From Gammaproteobacteria bacterium (lineage in GTDB: Bacteria; Pseudomonadota; Gammaproteobacteria; SZUA-229): 64,000 bases of DNA. Numbering within the stretch: the stretch's first letter is position 1; every line of letters starts with the position of its first letter. Below the pieces are notes generated by a model. It saw nothing but the letters and a program-made list of their open reading frames with translations, was not told the origin of the DNA and searched no databases. The stretch covers positions 1 to 64,000 of the forward strand of contig JAOUKV010000019.1 in the NCBI GenBank assembly GCA_029882355.1, written 5' to 3'. Shown here piece after piece: positions 17,734-27,739 of this stretch. The translations under genes and the position numbers were made by a program.

Positions 17734-19392
17734 TCAATCTATAGTATGCCCATACAACGGTAACCCTTTCTCTGAAATCTGTCTACGTAACTCATCATTA
17801 ATAAACAGGGCGGGCACTTCCAACTCTATGGCTCGACAATGTCTTTCTATGACAGCCATGGCTTCATCGCGATTATTGTATTTGGCTTTAGTTTTAAATT
17901 TCCCCTGGGCATCGGCAACACGCCATTTCTGCTGTTGCTTTTCAAGATTAAGCCAGGGGTCTCGCGTATTGATCTGCGTTATTTCCACTTTGCAGCTAAA
18001 TGACTTCAGCAACCGATTCAGTGCTTTTGGTATGGTGCTATCATAATACTGTTTGATGGCTTGCAGATAACGCTGGTAACGCATTTCCTGTATGCTGCCC
18101 ATCGACCAGGCAATGCCAGCATATCCATTCTGGCTTGCCTGAATGAGCATGAGTTTAACGGCGAGAACAGACCATTCCTGTTTGAAAGGCGCATTGGCAA
18201 CCCTACCCCAGCTACTATTGTCGTAACCACTGCGCTTGCCGGACTGATGCCAGTCGCTTTGTACTTCTTCGATAAATAATATTTTTCTACCCGCGCAGTC
18301 TATGCGAGAAGTAGTTCGGATATGTGCGAGTATATTGTGGTCATAAAAGTGCGCGCCGAAAAAAGTGCGCTGGTGATCGGGCAGGCTGACGAACCATTCT
18401 CGATAGTCATCGCCGCCGAACAGCGTCAGGTAATCAAACTGTGTATTTGTTTTTGCGCCACTGTGTATGCCGAGATGTTCTCGTGCGTGTTCGTTAGCGG
18501 CTGTTTTAGCCTCCAGACTATTATCGTAAAACAGTCCACCGCTGTTATTGGTGATGGCTCGGCCATAGGGATCGAGCGCAAACCAGTATTTATTGAGCGC
18601 CATTGGATGGTCATTATTCAGGGTTTTTATTACGCCAACACGATAATTACAGTAGTTGTCGACGTAACGCAGCACGCAGATACATTCGAGGTCGAGCTTG
18701 AGGGCGGCGCGATAAACCACCTGATGCGGCATACATTGTGCTACTTCTCTAAAACTAAGTCCGCCATTTTCGCCCCAGATCTGTTCAATGCTGAGCTCAA
18801 TGCGCAGCTCGTTATTACCATTTTGCTGCAACTGCTGTTTACTGATGATGGACTCTGGCGCCTGTTGCTGAAGATAGCGCCTGATGCCCGACCAGTGAAT
18901 TTCTTCTTCACGAACGCCACTTTTCCTGAGATTTTCGATGGTAGACAGCCATTGTGCTGCACTGGCGCGTCGTAGCGGCAGCTCATTTAGACGCTTTTGC
19001 AGCAGGCTATACAGGTGTTTTGGGGAGGTGTAGCTTTTGACGGAAAGTTGCTGCTGGTTTTCAACGAGCCTGCGGCGTGCGGTTTCGATACGACGGCGCT
19101 GGTCGTTCTGCTGTATATAGCGAGAGAGTGCTACTTTATCTTCATCGCTCCAGTCCTGGGCATAGCGAACACTTTCAAGGGTATGGCCGGAATATTCATA
19201 ATCGAATTCTGACCAGCCACACTTTATCTGTCCGTCTTCATCAGACTTACGATAGATGATATCGACCAGCGCATACAGTTTGCGATGCTCTGAACGCAGA
19301 CCAATACCCTGTTGCTGTAATGCATGGTATTTGGATCGATCTGTTGAGATATCAACCACTCTTCCGCTGGGTAATTCCACCATTTTCCACAT
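17734..19392 (-). CDS. Orphan protein with a phage-polyvalent-type domain
   Basis: This is a 552-residue, mostly soluble protein. Residues about 370-470 contain AHIRTTSRIDCAGRKILFIE, then EEVQSDWHQ, a Gly/Lys-rich stretch, NAPFK, a VKLMLIQASQNGYAGIAW block, QEMRYQRYL and YDSTIPKALNRLLK. This order is characteristic of a domain I know from large phage and prophage polyvalent proteins. The N-terminal 340 residues are Gln/Arg-rich and unfamiliar. There is no signal peptide or membrane segment. No phage genes flank it, and base composition looks like its neighbours. Function unknown. Confidence 0.65.
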   Translation of the reverse strand: MWKMVELPSGRVVDISTDRSKYHALQQQGIGLRSEHRKLYALVDIIYRKSDEDGQIKCGWSEFDYEYSGHTLESVRYAQDWSDEDKVALSRYIQQNDQRRRIETARRRLVENQQQLSVKSYTSPKHLYSLLQKRLNELPLRRASAAQWLSTIENLRKSGVREEEIHWSGIRRYLQQQAPESIISKQQLQQNGNNELRIELSIEQIWGENGGLSFREVAQCMPHQVVYRAALKLDLECICVLRYVDNYCNYRVGVIKTLNNDHPMALNKYWFALDPYGRAITNNSGGLFYDNSLEAKTAANEHAREHLGIHSGAKTNTQFDYLTLFGGDDYREWFVSLPDHQRTFFGAHFYDHNILAHIRTTSRIDCAGRKILFIEEVQSDWHQSGKRSGYDNSSWGRVANAPFKQEWSVLAVKLMLIQASQNGYAGIAWSMGSIQEMRYQRYLQAIKQYYDSTIPKALNRLLKSFSCKVEITQINTRDPWLNLEKQQQKWRVADAQGKFKTKAKYNNRDEAMAVIERHCRAIELEVPALFINDELRRQISEKGLPLYGHTID

Positions 19393-19483
19393 TTCCTCAG
19401 TAACGGCTTTTAATCAAGCCCTTATACCTGAGTAAAATACTATGGAATTATTTTATTATCACCCAAGTAAACATAGGTGTTTG

Positions 19484-20212
19484 TTATAGCCCCCCTCTGA
19501 GCTTTAATGCTCTAAATGTTGCTCCAACCGTATATGCTGATGTTTTATAATGATTTGTCGCCAGCATCTGTACATCATCAAAACCAGCCTCTCCCATAAT
19601 TTTAATCAACTCACTACTTGTTAATGTACCCGCAATACAATCAGCCCAGGACTCATCTTCACAACAACTCGTCGAAATGTTATTTTCGTCTTTTATCATG
19701 TCACAAAAAAATAATCTGCCATTATTTTTTAAGACACGGTAAATTTCTGCAAAAACAGCTTCTTTATATAATGATAAATTTATCGCACCATTTGAAATCA
19801 CCACATCAACACAGCTATCTTCAACAGGTAGTTTTTCGTCATCGCCCTGATATACCGTTATATTTGATAGCCCAGCCAATGTCGCATGCTGCCTGGATTT
19901 CTCAACCATCGCCGGTGTAACATCAAGGCCCAGCACCTTGCCTTTTTCTCCAACTAATAAAGCTGCCACACAAAGATCAACACCAGCACCACAACCAATA
20001 TCCAGCACAGTTTCACCTGCATGCAGTTCACCCGCACTAAATGGGTTGCCGACAGCGGCACAGTAGCTCCATATTACTTCTGGAATACTATTTATCCATG
20101 CTCCCTTATAATGATGATTAAGCGCATTTTGCATACCTTTATCCCAGCCGAAATCCTTGCCAGGGTTAGTCGCAAAATCTGTATATAAATCTATAATTGA
20201 ATACCGGTTCAT
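19484..20212 (-). CDS. ArsM-like SAM methyltransferase
   Basis: This 242-residue class I methyltransferase has the SAM loop DIGCGAGVD near residue 71-79, motif II LGLDVTPAMV near 94, and ISNGAINLS near 139. The layout follows bacterial arsenite methyltransferases, including CIAGTL near 192. However, the Cys that ArsM proteins carry in ISNCVxNL is Gly142 here, while an extra CC pair lies at 183-184. Arsenite methylation is therefore doubtful and another small-molecule substrate is possible. Confidence 0.7.
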   Translation of the reverse strand: MNRYSIIDLYTDFATNPGKDFGWDKGMQNALNHHYKGAWINSIPEVIWSYCAAVGNPFSAGELHAGETVLDIGCGAGVDLCVAALLVGEKGKVLGLDVTPAMVEKSRQHATLAGLSNITVYQGDDEKLPVEDSCVDVVISNGAINLSLYKEAVFAEIYRVLKNNGRLFFCDMIKDENNISTSCCEDESWADCIAGTLTSSELIKIMGEAGFDDVQMLATNHYKTSAYTVGATFRALKLRGGL

Positions 20213-20250
20213 TTATCCGCACTACTTTTTTATAAAAAGGGGTATGCGTT

Positions 20251-21447
20251 TTAAATAGTTGCCGGCTCAAACTCAATCAAGGTATCCACATCGGCTTCAT
20301 AATCAATGCCATCAATACCAAAGCCAAACAATTTTAAAAATTCATCCTTGTAACCCTGATAATCGGTGAGTTCAAAAATGTTGTCATTATTCACCTGTGG
20401 CCAGAGTTCTTTAACTTTATTCTGCACATCATCACGTAATTCCCAGTCATCCATGCGGATACGTGCGGTGTCATCGAGCTCTGCGCCACCCTCTTTATAT
20501 AACTGAGTACGGAACATGCGATTGATTTGCTCGATACAGCCTTCATGAATATTCAGTTCTTTCATCACCTTAAAGCCCATGGCGATATATAAAGGCATCA
20601 CCGGTATAGCCGCGGAAGCCTGTGTGACCACGCTCTTGAGTACGGCAACATTGGCAGTACCGTTAATATCGGCGAGTGAACTTCGTAAATCACCTGCGGC
20701 ACGATCCATGTCCTCTTTGGCTTTACCCAGAGCGCCGTGCCAGTAAATAGGCCAGGTAATATCCGTACCGATGTAGCTGTATGAAACTGTTTTAACGCCA
20801 TCGGCTAATACGCCAGCCTCTTTCAATGCAGCCATCCACAATTCCCAGTCTTCACCACCCATGACGGTGACGGTGTTCTGTATTTCTTCTTCTGTGGCTG
20901 GTTCGATTTCAGCATCGATAATTTCATCTTTGCTAGTGTCGACCGCGGTGGCCTTGTAGGTTTCACCTATGGGCTTTAATACTGAGCGAACGACTTCACC
21001 GCCGTCGGGCATTTTGCGTACCGGTGAGGCCAGCGAGTAAACAACCAGGTCAACCTGGCCCAGATCAGCTTTAATGATTTCGATAGCTTTGGTGCGCATT
21101 TCATTGGAGAAGGCATCGCCGTTGATGCTTTTGGCGTACAGGCCTTCTGCGTGCGCGGCTTTCTCAAATGCGCCTGAGTTATACCAGCCTGCAGAACCGG
21201 GTTTTTTCTCGGTGGCGGGTTTTTCCAGAAATACGCCCAGGGTGGCCGCGCCCGAACCAAAGGCGGCGGTAATACGCGAAGCCAGGCCATAACCTGTGGA
21301 TGCGCCAATCACCAAGACTTTCTTTGGGCCATTTGCCACAGCGCCATCAGCTTTGACGCGCGCTATTTGCTGGTTAACATTGGCTTCGCAACCAGTTGGA
21401 TGGGTGGTAGTACAGATAAAACCGCGAGTTTTTGGTTTGATAATCAC
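20251..21447 (-). CDS. fabV: Trans-2-enoyl-ACP/CoA reductase, FabV type
   Basis: FabV performs the last step of the fatty-acid elongation cycle with NADH and is naturally resistant to triclosan. The 398-residue protein begins [20 protein letters not shown], has the cofactor loop [13 protein letters not shown] near residue 47, VYSLASPVR near 137, and the catalytic Tyr-x8-Lys in [10 protein letters not shown] near 235-245. The C-terminal [15 protein letters not shown] is also conserved. Confidence 0.95.
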   Translation of the reverse strand: MIIKPKTRGFICTTTHPTGCEANVNQQIARVKADGAVANGPKKVLVIGASTGYGLASRITAAFGSGAATLGVFLEKPATEKKPGSAGWYNSGAFEKAAHAEGLYAKSINGDAFSNEMRTKAIEIIKADLGQVDLVVYSLASPVRKMPDGGEVVRSVLKPIGETYKATAVDTSKDEIIDAEIEPATEEEIQNTVTVMGGEDWELWMAALKEAGVLADGVKTVSYSYIGTDITWPIYWHGALGKAKEDMDRAAGDLRSSLADINGTANVAVLKSVVTQASAAIPVMPLYIAMGFKVMKELNIHEGCIEQINRMFRTQLYKEGGAELDDTARIRMDDWELRDDVQNKVKELWPQVNNDNIFELTDYQGYKDEFLKLFGFGIDGIDYEADVDTLIEFEPATI

Positions 21448-21520
21448 GTTAGAGTTTTCCGCTTGTGTTATATGAAGTAGTTTCTTATTTTAGCAGACAC
21501 CTGAATGCCAACAAACTTGT

Positions 21521-22411
21521 CTATTCTAACCTCAATTCCGTATTACTATTAAAAACTCTGGACTGCTGTGTGACTGGATCGATAAATCGTAGTTCTTTTG
21601 CCAGTAGCTGTAGTGGCAGGGAATACATTTCACCGGCCTTTGGCAATAACATCGGATAAAACCTGTCGTTCAATAATGGCCAGCCCAATGATTGCATGTG
21701 CAGTCGCAGCTGGTGTGTTTTTCCGGTTATCGGGTTTAATTCAAATAATGCCTTATCGTCAGATTGTTCCAGACAACGAATCACGGAATGGCTGTTCGGT
21801 TCACCTTCGACCACCTTCATTAGAAAACGCGGATTGGATTGTATTATTCGATTTTGTACTACCCATTCTTTACCAACTATACCTTCTTCGTTTTTTACCC
21901 TGGCTATGGCTTGATAGGTTTTGTGTATTTTGCGCGTACTAAACAGTTTATGGTAAAGATGGCGAGTGGTCGGGTTAACTGAAAATAACACCAGGCCTGC
22001 CGTTGGCCTGTCCAGCCGGTGCAAAGCCTGTAAGTTTTGAAAGCCGGTTTTTTCTCGTAAGCGATTTTGCAGACACTCTTTAATATAAATACCCGTAGGT
22101 ATTACCGCCAGGAAATGGGGTTTGTAAGCAACCAGAATATGCTCATCCTGAAATAATATTATTTCTTCAAACGGAATGACAGGCTCGCTTTCTACTTCAC
22201 GGTAATAATAAACGCGTTGCTGTGGCTGAAAGGGCGAGTCTGCGGTAATTAATGAGCCATCGTGCCAATGCACTTTGCCATCAGCCACGCGTTGTTGCCA
22301 AACCTCAGGCCTAATATTTTGAAATTTAATAATAAGGTATTCCAGCACACTGGCAACACCGGGATTGGTCTGCGGCAAACTTACCTTTGAGGGGTGTTTT
22401 GAAATGCTCAT
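21521..22411 (-). CDS. RluA-family pseudouridine synthase
   Basis: This 296-residue enzyme isomerises uridine in rRNA or tRNA. An S4-like N-terminal segment (EVWQQRVADGKVHWHDG, near 37-53) precedes the catalytic domain with HRLDRPTAG (catalytic Asp near residue 133). HKTYQAIARV and the C-terminal GKTHQLRLHMQSLGWPLLND block are typical. Which base it modifies (RluA, TruC or another) cannot be decided from the sequence alone. Confidence 0.85.
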   Translation of the reverse strand: MSISKHPSKVSLPQTNPGVASVLEYLIIKFQNIRPEVWQQRVADGKVHWHDGSLITADSPFQPQQRVYYYREVESEPVIPFEEIILFQDEHILVAYKPHFLAVIPTGIYIKECLQNRLREKTGFQNLQALHRLDRPTAGLVLFSVNPTTRHLYHKLFSTRKIHKTYQAIARVKNEEGIVGKEWVVQNRIIQSNPRFLMKVVEGEPNSHSVIRCLEQSDDKALFELNPITGKTHQLRLHMQSLGWPLLNDRFYPMLLPKAGEMYSLPLQLLAKELRFIDPVTQQSRVFNSNTELRLE

Positions 22412-22453
22412 TCTATTAGCTGTTTTAAGGACACAAGCCAGAATTATAGCCAG

Positions 22454-23116
22454 TTAATCAACAGAACTTTTATGTCTAATAATATCACCCGACATTAAGA
22501 AAATAATATCTTCCGCAATATTAGTCGCATGATCAGCTATACGCTGAAGCTGTCGGCATACTGTTAAAACACTCAGACGTTGTTCTGTTTCCTGTGGCGA
22601 TGACTTAATGCACTCTACCTGATTACGATATATCTTTTCCGCCAGTTGACGAATATTTTGTCCCAGCACTAATACGTTATTAGCAACCTCCAGATCACTT
22701 TCAACAAAGGCCAGCATGCTCTTTTTAAGCATCATTCTTGCCTGTGCCGATAATTCAAATAACTGTTCCGGCACATCAATTTTGGGCAGATTAGTCAGCT
22801 TGATTGCCTCTTCTGCAATAATTACCGCATGATCTCCGATGCGTTCAAGATCGCTGTTTATTTTTAACACGGCAACAATCAAGCGCAGGTCGTTGGCCAC
22901 GGGTTGATGTAGCGCCAATAATTTTAAGCAGTCTTCCTCCATTTCTATTTCTGCTCTATCGACACCACTGTCTTCATCGATTACATTTTGCGCGGGCAAA
23001 TGTTCAAGTTCAGTGATAGCATGAATTGACTGTCCCACTTGCTCTTCAACTATATCTGACAGTTCAATTAGATGTTTATTAAGACGCTTCATCTCGCGTA
23101 TAAAATGTAATGACAT
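22454..23116 (-). CDS. phoU: Phosphate-transport and Pho-regulon control protein PhoU
   Basis: PhoU links the Pst transporter to the PhoR kinase and dampens Pho signalling when phosphate is plentiful. The 220-residue all-helical protein has the two expected metal-cluster regions, with MEEDCLKLLALHQPVANDLR near 58-77 and NSDLERIGDHAVIIAEE near 86-102, plus the second-half equivalent LQRIADHATNIAEDIIF. It ends the operon, 22 bases after pstB. Confidence 0.95.
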   Translation of the reverse strand: MSLHFIREMKRLNKHLIELSDIVEEQVGQSIHAITELEHLPAQNVIDEDSGVDRAEIEMEEDCLKLLALHQPVANDLRLIVAVLKINSDLERIGDHAVIIAEEAIKLTNLPKIDVPEQLFELSAQARMMLKKSMLAFVESDLEVANNVLVLGQNIRQLAEKIYRNQVECIKSSPQETEQRLSVLTVCRQLQRIADHATNIAEDIIFLMSGDIIRHKSSVD

Positions 23117-23137
23117 GTTTGTTTCCTGTTGCGGCGT

Positions 23138-23995
23138 CTAACCGAATCGTCCGGTAATGTAATCGTGTGTTCTTTTATCTACGGGGTTCTGAAATATTTG
23201 TTCTGTTTGACCGACTTCCACCAGTGAGCCCATATGAAAAAAACCGGTTCGTTGTGACACACGCGCAGCCTGCTGCATGGAGTGCGTGACAATAATAATA
23301 GTGTAGTTCTCTTTTAATTCCCACATAAGGTCTTCAACGTGATTGGTGGCGATGGGGTCAAGTGCTGAGCAAGGTTCATCCATCAATAGTACTTCTGGAT
23401 TAATCGCGATAGCACGGGCAATACATAATCGCTGCTGCTGCCCACCAGATAATCCGAGTGCTGAGTTATGTAAGCGGTCTTTTACTTCGCTAAATAATCC
23501 GGCTTTGTTCAGGCTATTTACTACAATTTCTTCAAGATCATCTTTATCTTCTGCGATGCCATGAATTCTTGGTCCATAGGCAATGTTGTCAAAAATACTT
23601 TTTGGAAAGGGGTTGGGTTTCTGAAACACCATGCCGACCTTTCTACGCAGCGATACCACGTCGATACTGGGCGCGTATATGTCCTCTTTGTTGAGCGTAA
23701 TTTGACCGGTGATTTTACATTCGTCAATGACATCATTCATACGGTTTATGCAACGTAGAAATGTTGATTTTCCGCAACCGGATGGGCCGATCAAAGCTGT
23801 GATTTGCTGTTCCTGTATATCGATGGATACATCGTGCAGCGCCTGTGTATTACCATAAAAGACATTGACGTTATCGGCACGCACGATTGTTTGCGTGCTA
23901 TTCGTCGCACTTTTTCTCGTTGTCTGTAATGACGGGATTGATGCTCGAGTTGATTCATTCATGTTGTTAGACGCTGAGGCATTGTTATTAGGCAT
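23138..23995 (-). CDS. pstB: Phosphate ABC transporter ATPase
   Basis: This 285-residue cytoplasmic ATPase of the high-affinity phosphate importer has Walker [10 protein letters not shown] near residue 75, signature [14 protein letters not shown] near 187, and Walker [13 protein letters not shown] near 208. The first 35 or so residues are an Asn/Ser/Thr-rich extension not needed for the fold; a second Met at residue 12 could be the real start. Confidence 0.96.
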   Translation of the reverse strand: MPNNNASASNNMNESTRASIPSLQTTRKSATNSTQTIVRADNVNVFYGNTQALHDVSIDIQEQQITALIGPSGCGKSTFLRCINRMNDVIDECKITGQITLNKEDIYAPSIDVVSLRRKVGMVFQKPNPFPKSIFDNIAYGPRIHGIAEDKDDLEEIVVNSLNKAGLFSEVKDRLHNSALGLSGGQQQRLCIARAIAINPEVLLMDEPCSALDPIATNHVEDLMWELKENYTIIIVTHSMQQAARVSQRTGFFHMGSLVEVGQTEQIFQNPVDKRTHDYITGRFG

Positions 23996-24003
23996 AAGAT
24001 GTT

Positions 24004-25281
24004 CTACTTGTTGGATATTCTTGTTCGATTACGAATGACTACAGCCAGTAAATTCATCACGATTAAAAACACGATGATGACCATGATGGCTGCCGCCGTT
24101 TTTTCAACAAAACCACGTTCAGCACTTTCGGCCCATAAATAAATCTGTACCGGCAACGCGGTCGCCGGATCTGTCGGAACACCGGGGACGCTGGCAATAA
24201 AAGCGACCATGCCTATCATTAATAGAGGTGCGGTTTCACCAAGCGCCTGAGCTAAACCAATAATAGTACCGGTCAGTGTACCGGACATGGCTGCGGGCAT
24301 GACATGATGAAAAGTGACCTGTATGGGCGATGCTCCCATGGCCATTCCGGCTTCACGAATACTCGGTGGTACGGTTTTGATGGCTGATCGACAGGCAATA
24401 ATAATGGTTGGCAAGGTCATCAGGGCCAGAACAATGCCGCCCGCTAATGGCGTACTACGCGGCATGCCAAAAATATTGAGAATTACGGCCAATCCTAATA
24501 AACCAAAAATCACCGATGGCACAGCGGCAAGGTTATTGATATTGGCTTCAACCATTCGTGTCATAAAACTGTCACGTGAAAATTCTTCCAGATAAATGGC
24601 TGCAGCAACACCCAATGGAAATGAAATCATTAAACAGATTAATAAAGTATAGATCGTGCCCACAACGGCACCGCCAATTCCCGCCAGCTCAGGATAGCGC
24701 GAATCTGCCTGTGTAAAAAAATCGATGTTAAATTTTATGATTACCTGCTTATTATCAATCAGTGTCTGTAACCATTGTTTCTGATTTTCTTTCAGGCGAC
24801 TCTTGAATTGTTCTCCTGTCAACGTGGCTTTATAGTATTGGTCTGCATCTGATGACACTGGCACTGTTAAAGTAATGATGCTACCAATGCTTTCCGGTTT
24901 GAGTAAGAGCATATCTCTAACATCCAGCTCAGCACCAAGGCTAATCAATTTTGTCAGATCTCGTTTTTCTTTTCTTTTTTTCACCTCAGGGAAAAGGTCA
25001 TATAAACTTTGTTTAACCACTTTTGCGACATTGGCCTCCTGCATTTCTTCAGGACTGGCTGTGCTAGTCACACCTAACCTGTCTTCATCCAGATTTATTT
25101 CCAACGTAATCACTGTTTGTTGAAACGCGGAATATCCGGTTGAAAAAATATTGCCCAGGAGAAATAATAAAGCACTACCTGCTATCACCAGACCCAGAAT
25201 GCCATAGGCACGAAAACGGAAATCGGCCAATATGCGACTCCGATTTCTATTTTTTTGATTCAACGTATCTTCGTTATGCAT
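24004..25281 (-). CDS. pstA: Phosphate ABC transporter permease
   Basis: This 425-residue inner-membrane subunit has one TM helix near 30-50, a periplasmic insertion of about 150 residues with charged stretches, then the PstA permease core (about 205-420) with the EAA-type loop [17 protein letters not shown] near 305. The long insertion is common in gammaproteobacteria such as Pseudomonas and makes it longer than the E. coli protein. It overlaps the end of pstC by 8 bases. Confidence 0.93.
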   Translation of the reverse strand: MHNEDTLNQKNRNRSRILADFRFRAYGILGLVIAGSALLFLLGNIFSTGYSAFQQTVITLEINLDEDRLGVTSTASPEEMQEANVAKVVKQSLYDLFPEVKKRKEKRDLTKLISLGAELDVRDMLLLKPESIGSIITLTVPVSSDADQYYKATLTGEQFKSRLKENQKQWLQTLIDNKQVIIKFNIDFFTQADSRYPELAGIGGAVVGTIYTLLICLMISFPLGVAAAIYLEEFSRDSFMTRMVEANINNLAAVPSVIFGLLGLAVILNIFGMPRSTPLAGGIVLALMTLPTIIIACRSAIKTVPPSIREAGMAMGASPIQVTFHHVMPAAMSGTLTGTIIGLAQALGETAPLLMIGMVAFIASVPGVPTDPATALPVQIYLWAESAERGFVEKTAAAIMVIIVFLIVMNLLAVVIRNRTRISNK

Positions 25282-26638
25282 ACTGTTCTCGGTATTTTCT
25301 GACTACACGCAACGCAAGAATATTAAGCAGCAGCGTAAAACAGAACAGGGTTAGGCCAAGAGCAAACGCGGACAGCGTTTTTGGACTATCAAAGGATTGG
25401 TCGCCAACTAATATGGTCACAATCTGCGCGGTAATGGTGGTCACACTTTCCAATGGGTTTGCTGTCATATTAGCGGCTAAACCTGCTGCCATGACTACAA
25501 TCATGGTTTCACCTATGGCACGAGAAAATGCCAGCAACAAAGCAGAAACAATGCCGGGCAGGGCGGAAGGCAAGACTACTTTTCTAATAGTTTCAGCTTT
25601 AGTTGCGCCCATCGCCAGAGATCCGTCACGTAGTGACTGAGGCACTGCAGAAATGACATCTTCAGATAATGACGAAACAAACGGGATTATCATAATGCCC
25701 ATAACCAAACCTGCTGCTAGTGCACTTTCTGATGATGCACTCAAGCCTGCAGCTCTACATATATCAACAATCATCGGCGCTACAGTGAGGGCGGCAAAGA
25801 AGCCATAGACCACGGTGGGAATTCCAGCGAGGATTTCCAGTGCGGGTTTTGCGTATGCTCGTAATTTCGGTTGTGCGTATTCGGCCAGATATATGGCTGA
25901 ATACAATCCCACGGGAACAGCAATCAGCATGGCAATTGAAGCTATTAATAAAGTGCCTACAAATAAAGGTATTGCACCAAATGCACCTGAACTACCGGCC
26001 TGATCGGCACGAATAGCCATTTGCGGACTCCAATGCGTGCCAAACAAAAAGTCGGTAAAAGGAACTTGCTGAAAAAATCGCAATGTTTCAAAAAGTAACG
26101 CCATAACTATGCCAGCGGTAGTCAGTACCGCAACAGCTGAACTGGCAGCTAAGACTATTTTGACGATCCGTTCTACCTGTTCTCGCGCGGGTGTACTTTC
26201 TTTAAATCGCCGGTTGACGCCTCTAAAACCCAGTAATCCGCTAACCAGCAACATCGTTAGAATAAACGTGTCGGTATTTTCTTTTGTTTGCAGATAGCTC
26301 TGCACAGCCTGTAATGTGTTGGCGTCATCCGTGTGTGTCAACAACAAACCATTGGCAATCTGTGTAATTTCAAGATATCGAAAATCCGTGTCTTTCAATA
26401 ATACCTTACTGTTTTGAGTCAGTTCAGATAAGACCGAGGGTTTTATAATCATACTATCGCTGATTAACCATAAACTGGAAATTGCCAGCATTGGCAATGC
26501 AACCCATAAGCCATGATTAAGACCATGGTAGATAGGGCGCGAATGCAAATTAGATTTTGATTTTGCTCTATGCCAACCACGTAAGCCTGACATTAATGTC
26601 AGGCTTAGCGCGACTACAAAAGTGAGTAAACTACTCAT
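25274..26638 (-). CDS. pstC: Phosphate ABC transporter permease
   Basis: This 454-residue inner-membrane partner of PstA has an extended N-terminal half with three hydrophobic segments and a periplasmic loop (about 70-120), and a permease core from about 210 onwards. The core's coupling loop is SLRDGSLAMGATKAETIRKV near 335-354. It lies 26 bases after pstS in the same direction. Confidence 0.93.
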   Translation of the reverse strand: MSSLLTFVVALSLTLMSGLRGWHRAKSKSNLHSRPIYHGLNHGLWVALPMLAISSLWLISDSMIIKPSVLSELTQNSKVLLKDTDFRYLEITQIANGLLLTHTDDANTLQAVQSYLQTKENTDTFILTMLLVSGLLGFRGVNRRFKESTPAREQVERIVKIVLAASSAVAVLTTAGIVMALLFETLRFFQQVPFTDFLFGTHWSPQMAIRADQAGSSGAFGAIPLFVGTLLIASIAMLIAVPVGLYSAIYLAEYAQPKLRAYAKPALEILAGIPTVVYGFFAALTVAPMIVDICRAAGLSASSESALAAGLVMGIMIIPFVSSLSEDVISAVPQSLRDGSLAMGATKAETIRKVVLPSALPGIVSALLLAFSRAIGETMIVVMAAGLAANMTANPLESVTTITAQIVTILVGDQSFDSPKTLSAFALGLTLFCFTLLLNILALRVVRKYREQYA

Positions 26639-26663
26639 ATTTATAATTCATTCCTGTTTATGG

Positions 26664-27656
26664 CTACATTACTATCAGCTTTTTAGCTACTTCACGTAGC
26701 TTAGTACGCTTTCCATCTTCCAGTGGTACCAAACCTGCATCGATCAGATAGCCTTCATCACCAATGGCTTTTTCATTAGTAAAGGCATTCAGGTATTCTT
26801 TCAAACCAGGAATTACACCGATGTGTGCCTTCTTTACATAAAAGAACAGGGGCCTGGCAATGGGGTATTTATAACTTTGAATACTTTCCAGTGAGATTTC
26901 TACACCTTCAATTGTTGCAGCCTGAATTTTATCGCTATTGTTTTCAAGGTAACTAAAACCGAAAATACCAAAGGCCTCTTTATTTGCTCCCAGTTTCTGT
27001 ACGATCAAAGCGTCGTTTTCACCAGCTTCCACAACAGGGCCGTCTTCACGCATAATTTTGCAGGATTTTTTATCTTTCTTTTTCACTTCAGCAGGACAAC
27101 CGCCTTTCATGACTTTATCATTCCATGCATCACGTGTACCGGATGTTGGAGGTGGAACCAGAATAGAAATTTTTGTGTCCGGTAATGACTTATCAATGTC
27201 ACTCCATTTTTCTGGTTTTGGACCGTGCTCAGCCATAGCCATCCACAGTTGCTGTCGTGTGAAATTAACAGGCTTGTTGCTAACGTCATTAGCAAAGGCT
27301 ATTCCGTCATTACCGAAGCTGACTTCGATGATATCCTTTACGCCATTTTTGCGGCAATTCTCAAGTTCTGACGATTTGATCGCACGTGATGCATTTGATA
27401 CATCAGGGTGGCTCGCACCAACACCTTTACAGAACAGTTTCATGCCGCCACCCGTTCCGGTACTTTCAACAACAGGGGTTTTAAATTTACCGCTGCCACC
27501 GAAACGCTCGGCAACCAGTGTTGAAAACGGGTATACCGTTGAAGAGCCAACGATTTGAATTTGATCACGAGCCTGTGAAACAACGGGAGTTGCCGCAAGA
27601 ACGATTACTGATAACAGGCTATTACGAATAACTTTATTTTTATTGCTTAGTTTCAT
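26664..27656 (-). CDS. pstS: Periplasmic phosphate-binding protein
   Basis: PstS captures phosphate for the Pst importer. From ATG 27656 it has 330 residues with a signal peptide ending near SQA|RD. Phosphate ligands are in IVGSSTVYPFS, ESTGTGGGMKLFCKG and PPTSGTRDAWND. The frame opens at 27695, but GGAGAG lies 6 bases before 27656 and the signal begins there. It belongs to the large proteobacterial PstS group. A Pho-box-like repeat and a hairpin precede it. Confidence 0.95.
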   Translation of the reverse strand: MKLSNKNKVIRNSLLSVIVLAATPVVSQARDQIQIVGSSTVYPFSTLVAERFGGSGKFKTPVVESTGTGGGMKLFCKGVGASHPDVSNASRAIKSSELENCRKNGVKDIIEVSFGNDGIAFANDVSNKPVNFTRQQLWMAMAEHGPKPEKWSDIDKSLPDTKISILVPPPTSGTRDAWNDKVMKGGCPAEVKKKDKKSCKIMREDGPVVEAGENDALIVQKLGANKEAFGIFGFSYLENNSDKIQAATIEGVEISLESIQSYKYPIARPLFFYVKKAHIGVIPGLKEYLNAFTNEKAIGDEGYLIDAGLVPLEDGKRTKLREVAKKLIVM

Positions 27657-27663
27657 TACTCTC

Positions 27664-27689
27664 TCCAACAAGTGGAATTTAATGTTGGA
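27664..27689 (-). promoter_or_regulatory. Hairpin covering the pstS ribosome binding site
   Basis: On the minus strand TCCAACA and TGTTGGA pair as a 7-base stem around a 12-base loop, and the GGAGAG ribosome site begins inside the right arm. The pairing could reduce pstS translation in some conditions. Only the inverted repeat is observed; its effect is inference. Confidence 0.45.
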
Positions 27690-27707
27690 GCGCATCTTGG
27701 CGGGGAA

Positions 27708-27726
27708 TTGTTAGGTTTTTGTTAGG
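27708..27726 (-). promoter_or_regulatory. Pho-box-like 11-bp repeat upstream of pstS
   Basis: On the minus strand CCTAACAA is repeated with an 11-base period (forward TTGTTAGG at 27708-27715 and 27719-27726). PhoB binds 7-bp half-sites repeated every 11 bp (consensus CTGTCAT-N4). The spacing fits exactly, and the half-site differs at two or three bases. ATTCCTAACA also occurs once upstream of phoB (forward 29901-29910). Confidence 0.55.
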
Positions 27727-27739
27727 AATCCTTGAGATG

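Noticed and set aside
18322-18975. 217-residue open frame on the plus strand
   Set aside because: It lies fully antisense to the 552-residue gene, which has recognisable domain motifs. Its translation is hydrophobic low-meaning sequence and it has no ribosome site.
24560-24580. parS-like CACGTG sequence in pstA
   Set aside because: Only the central part TCACGTGA fits; the flanks do not match, unlike the two perfect sites in recF.
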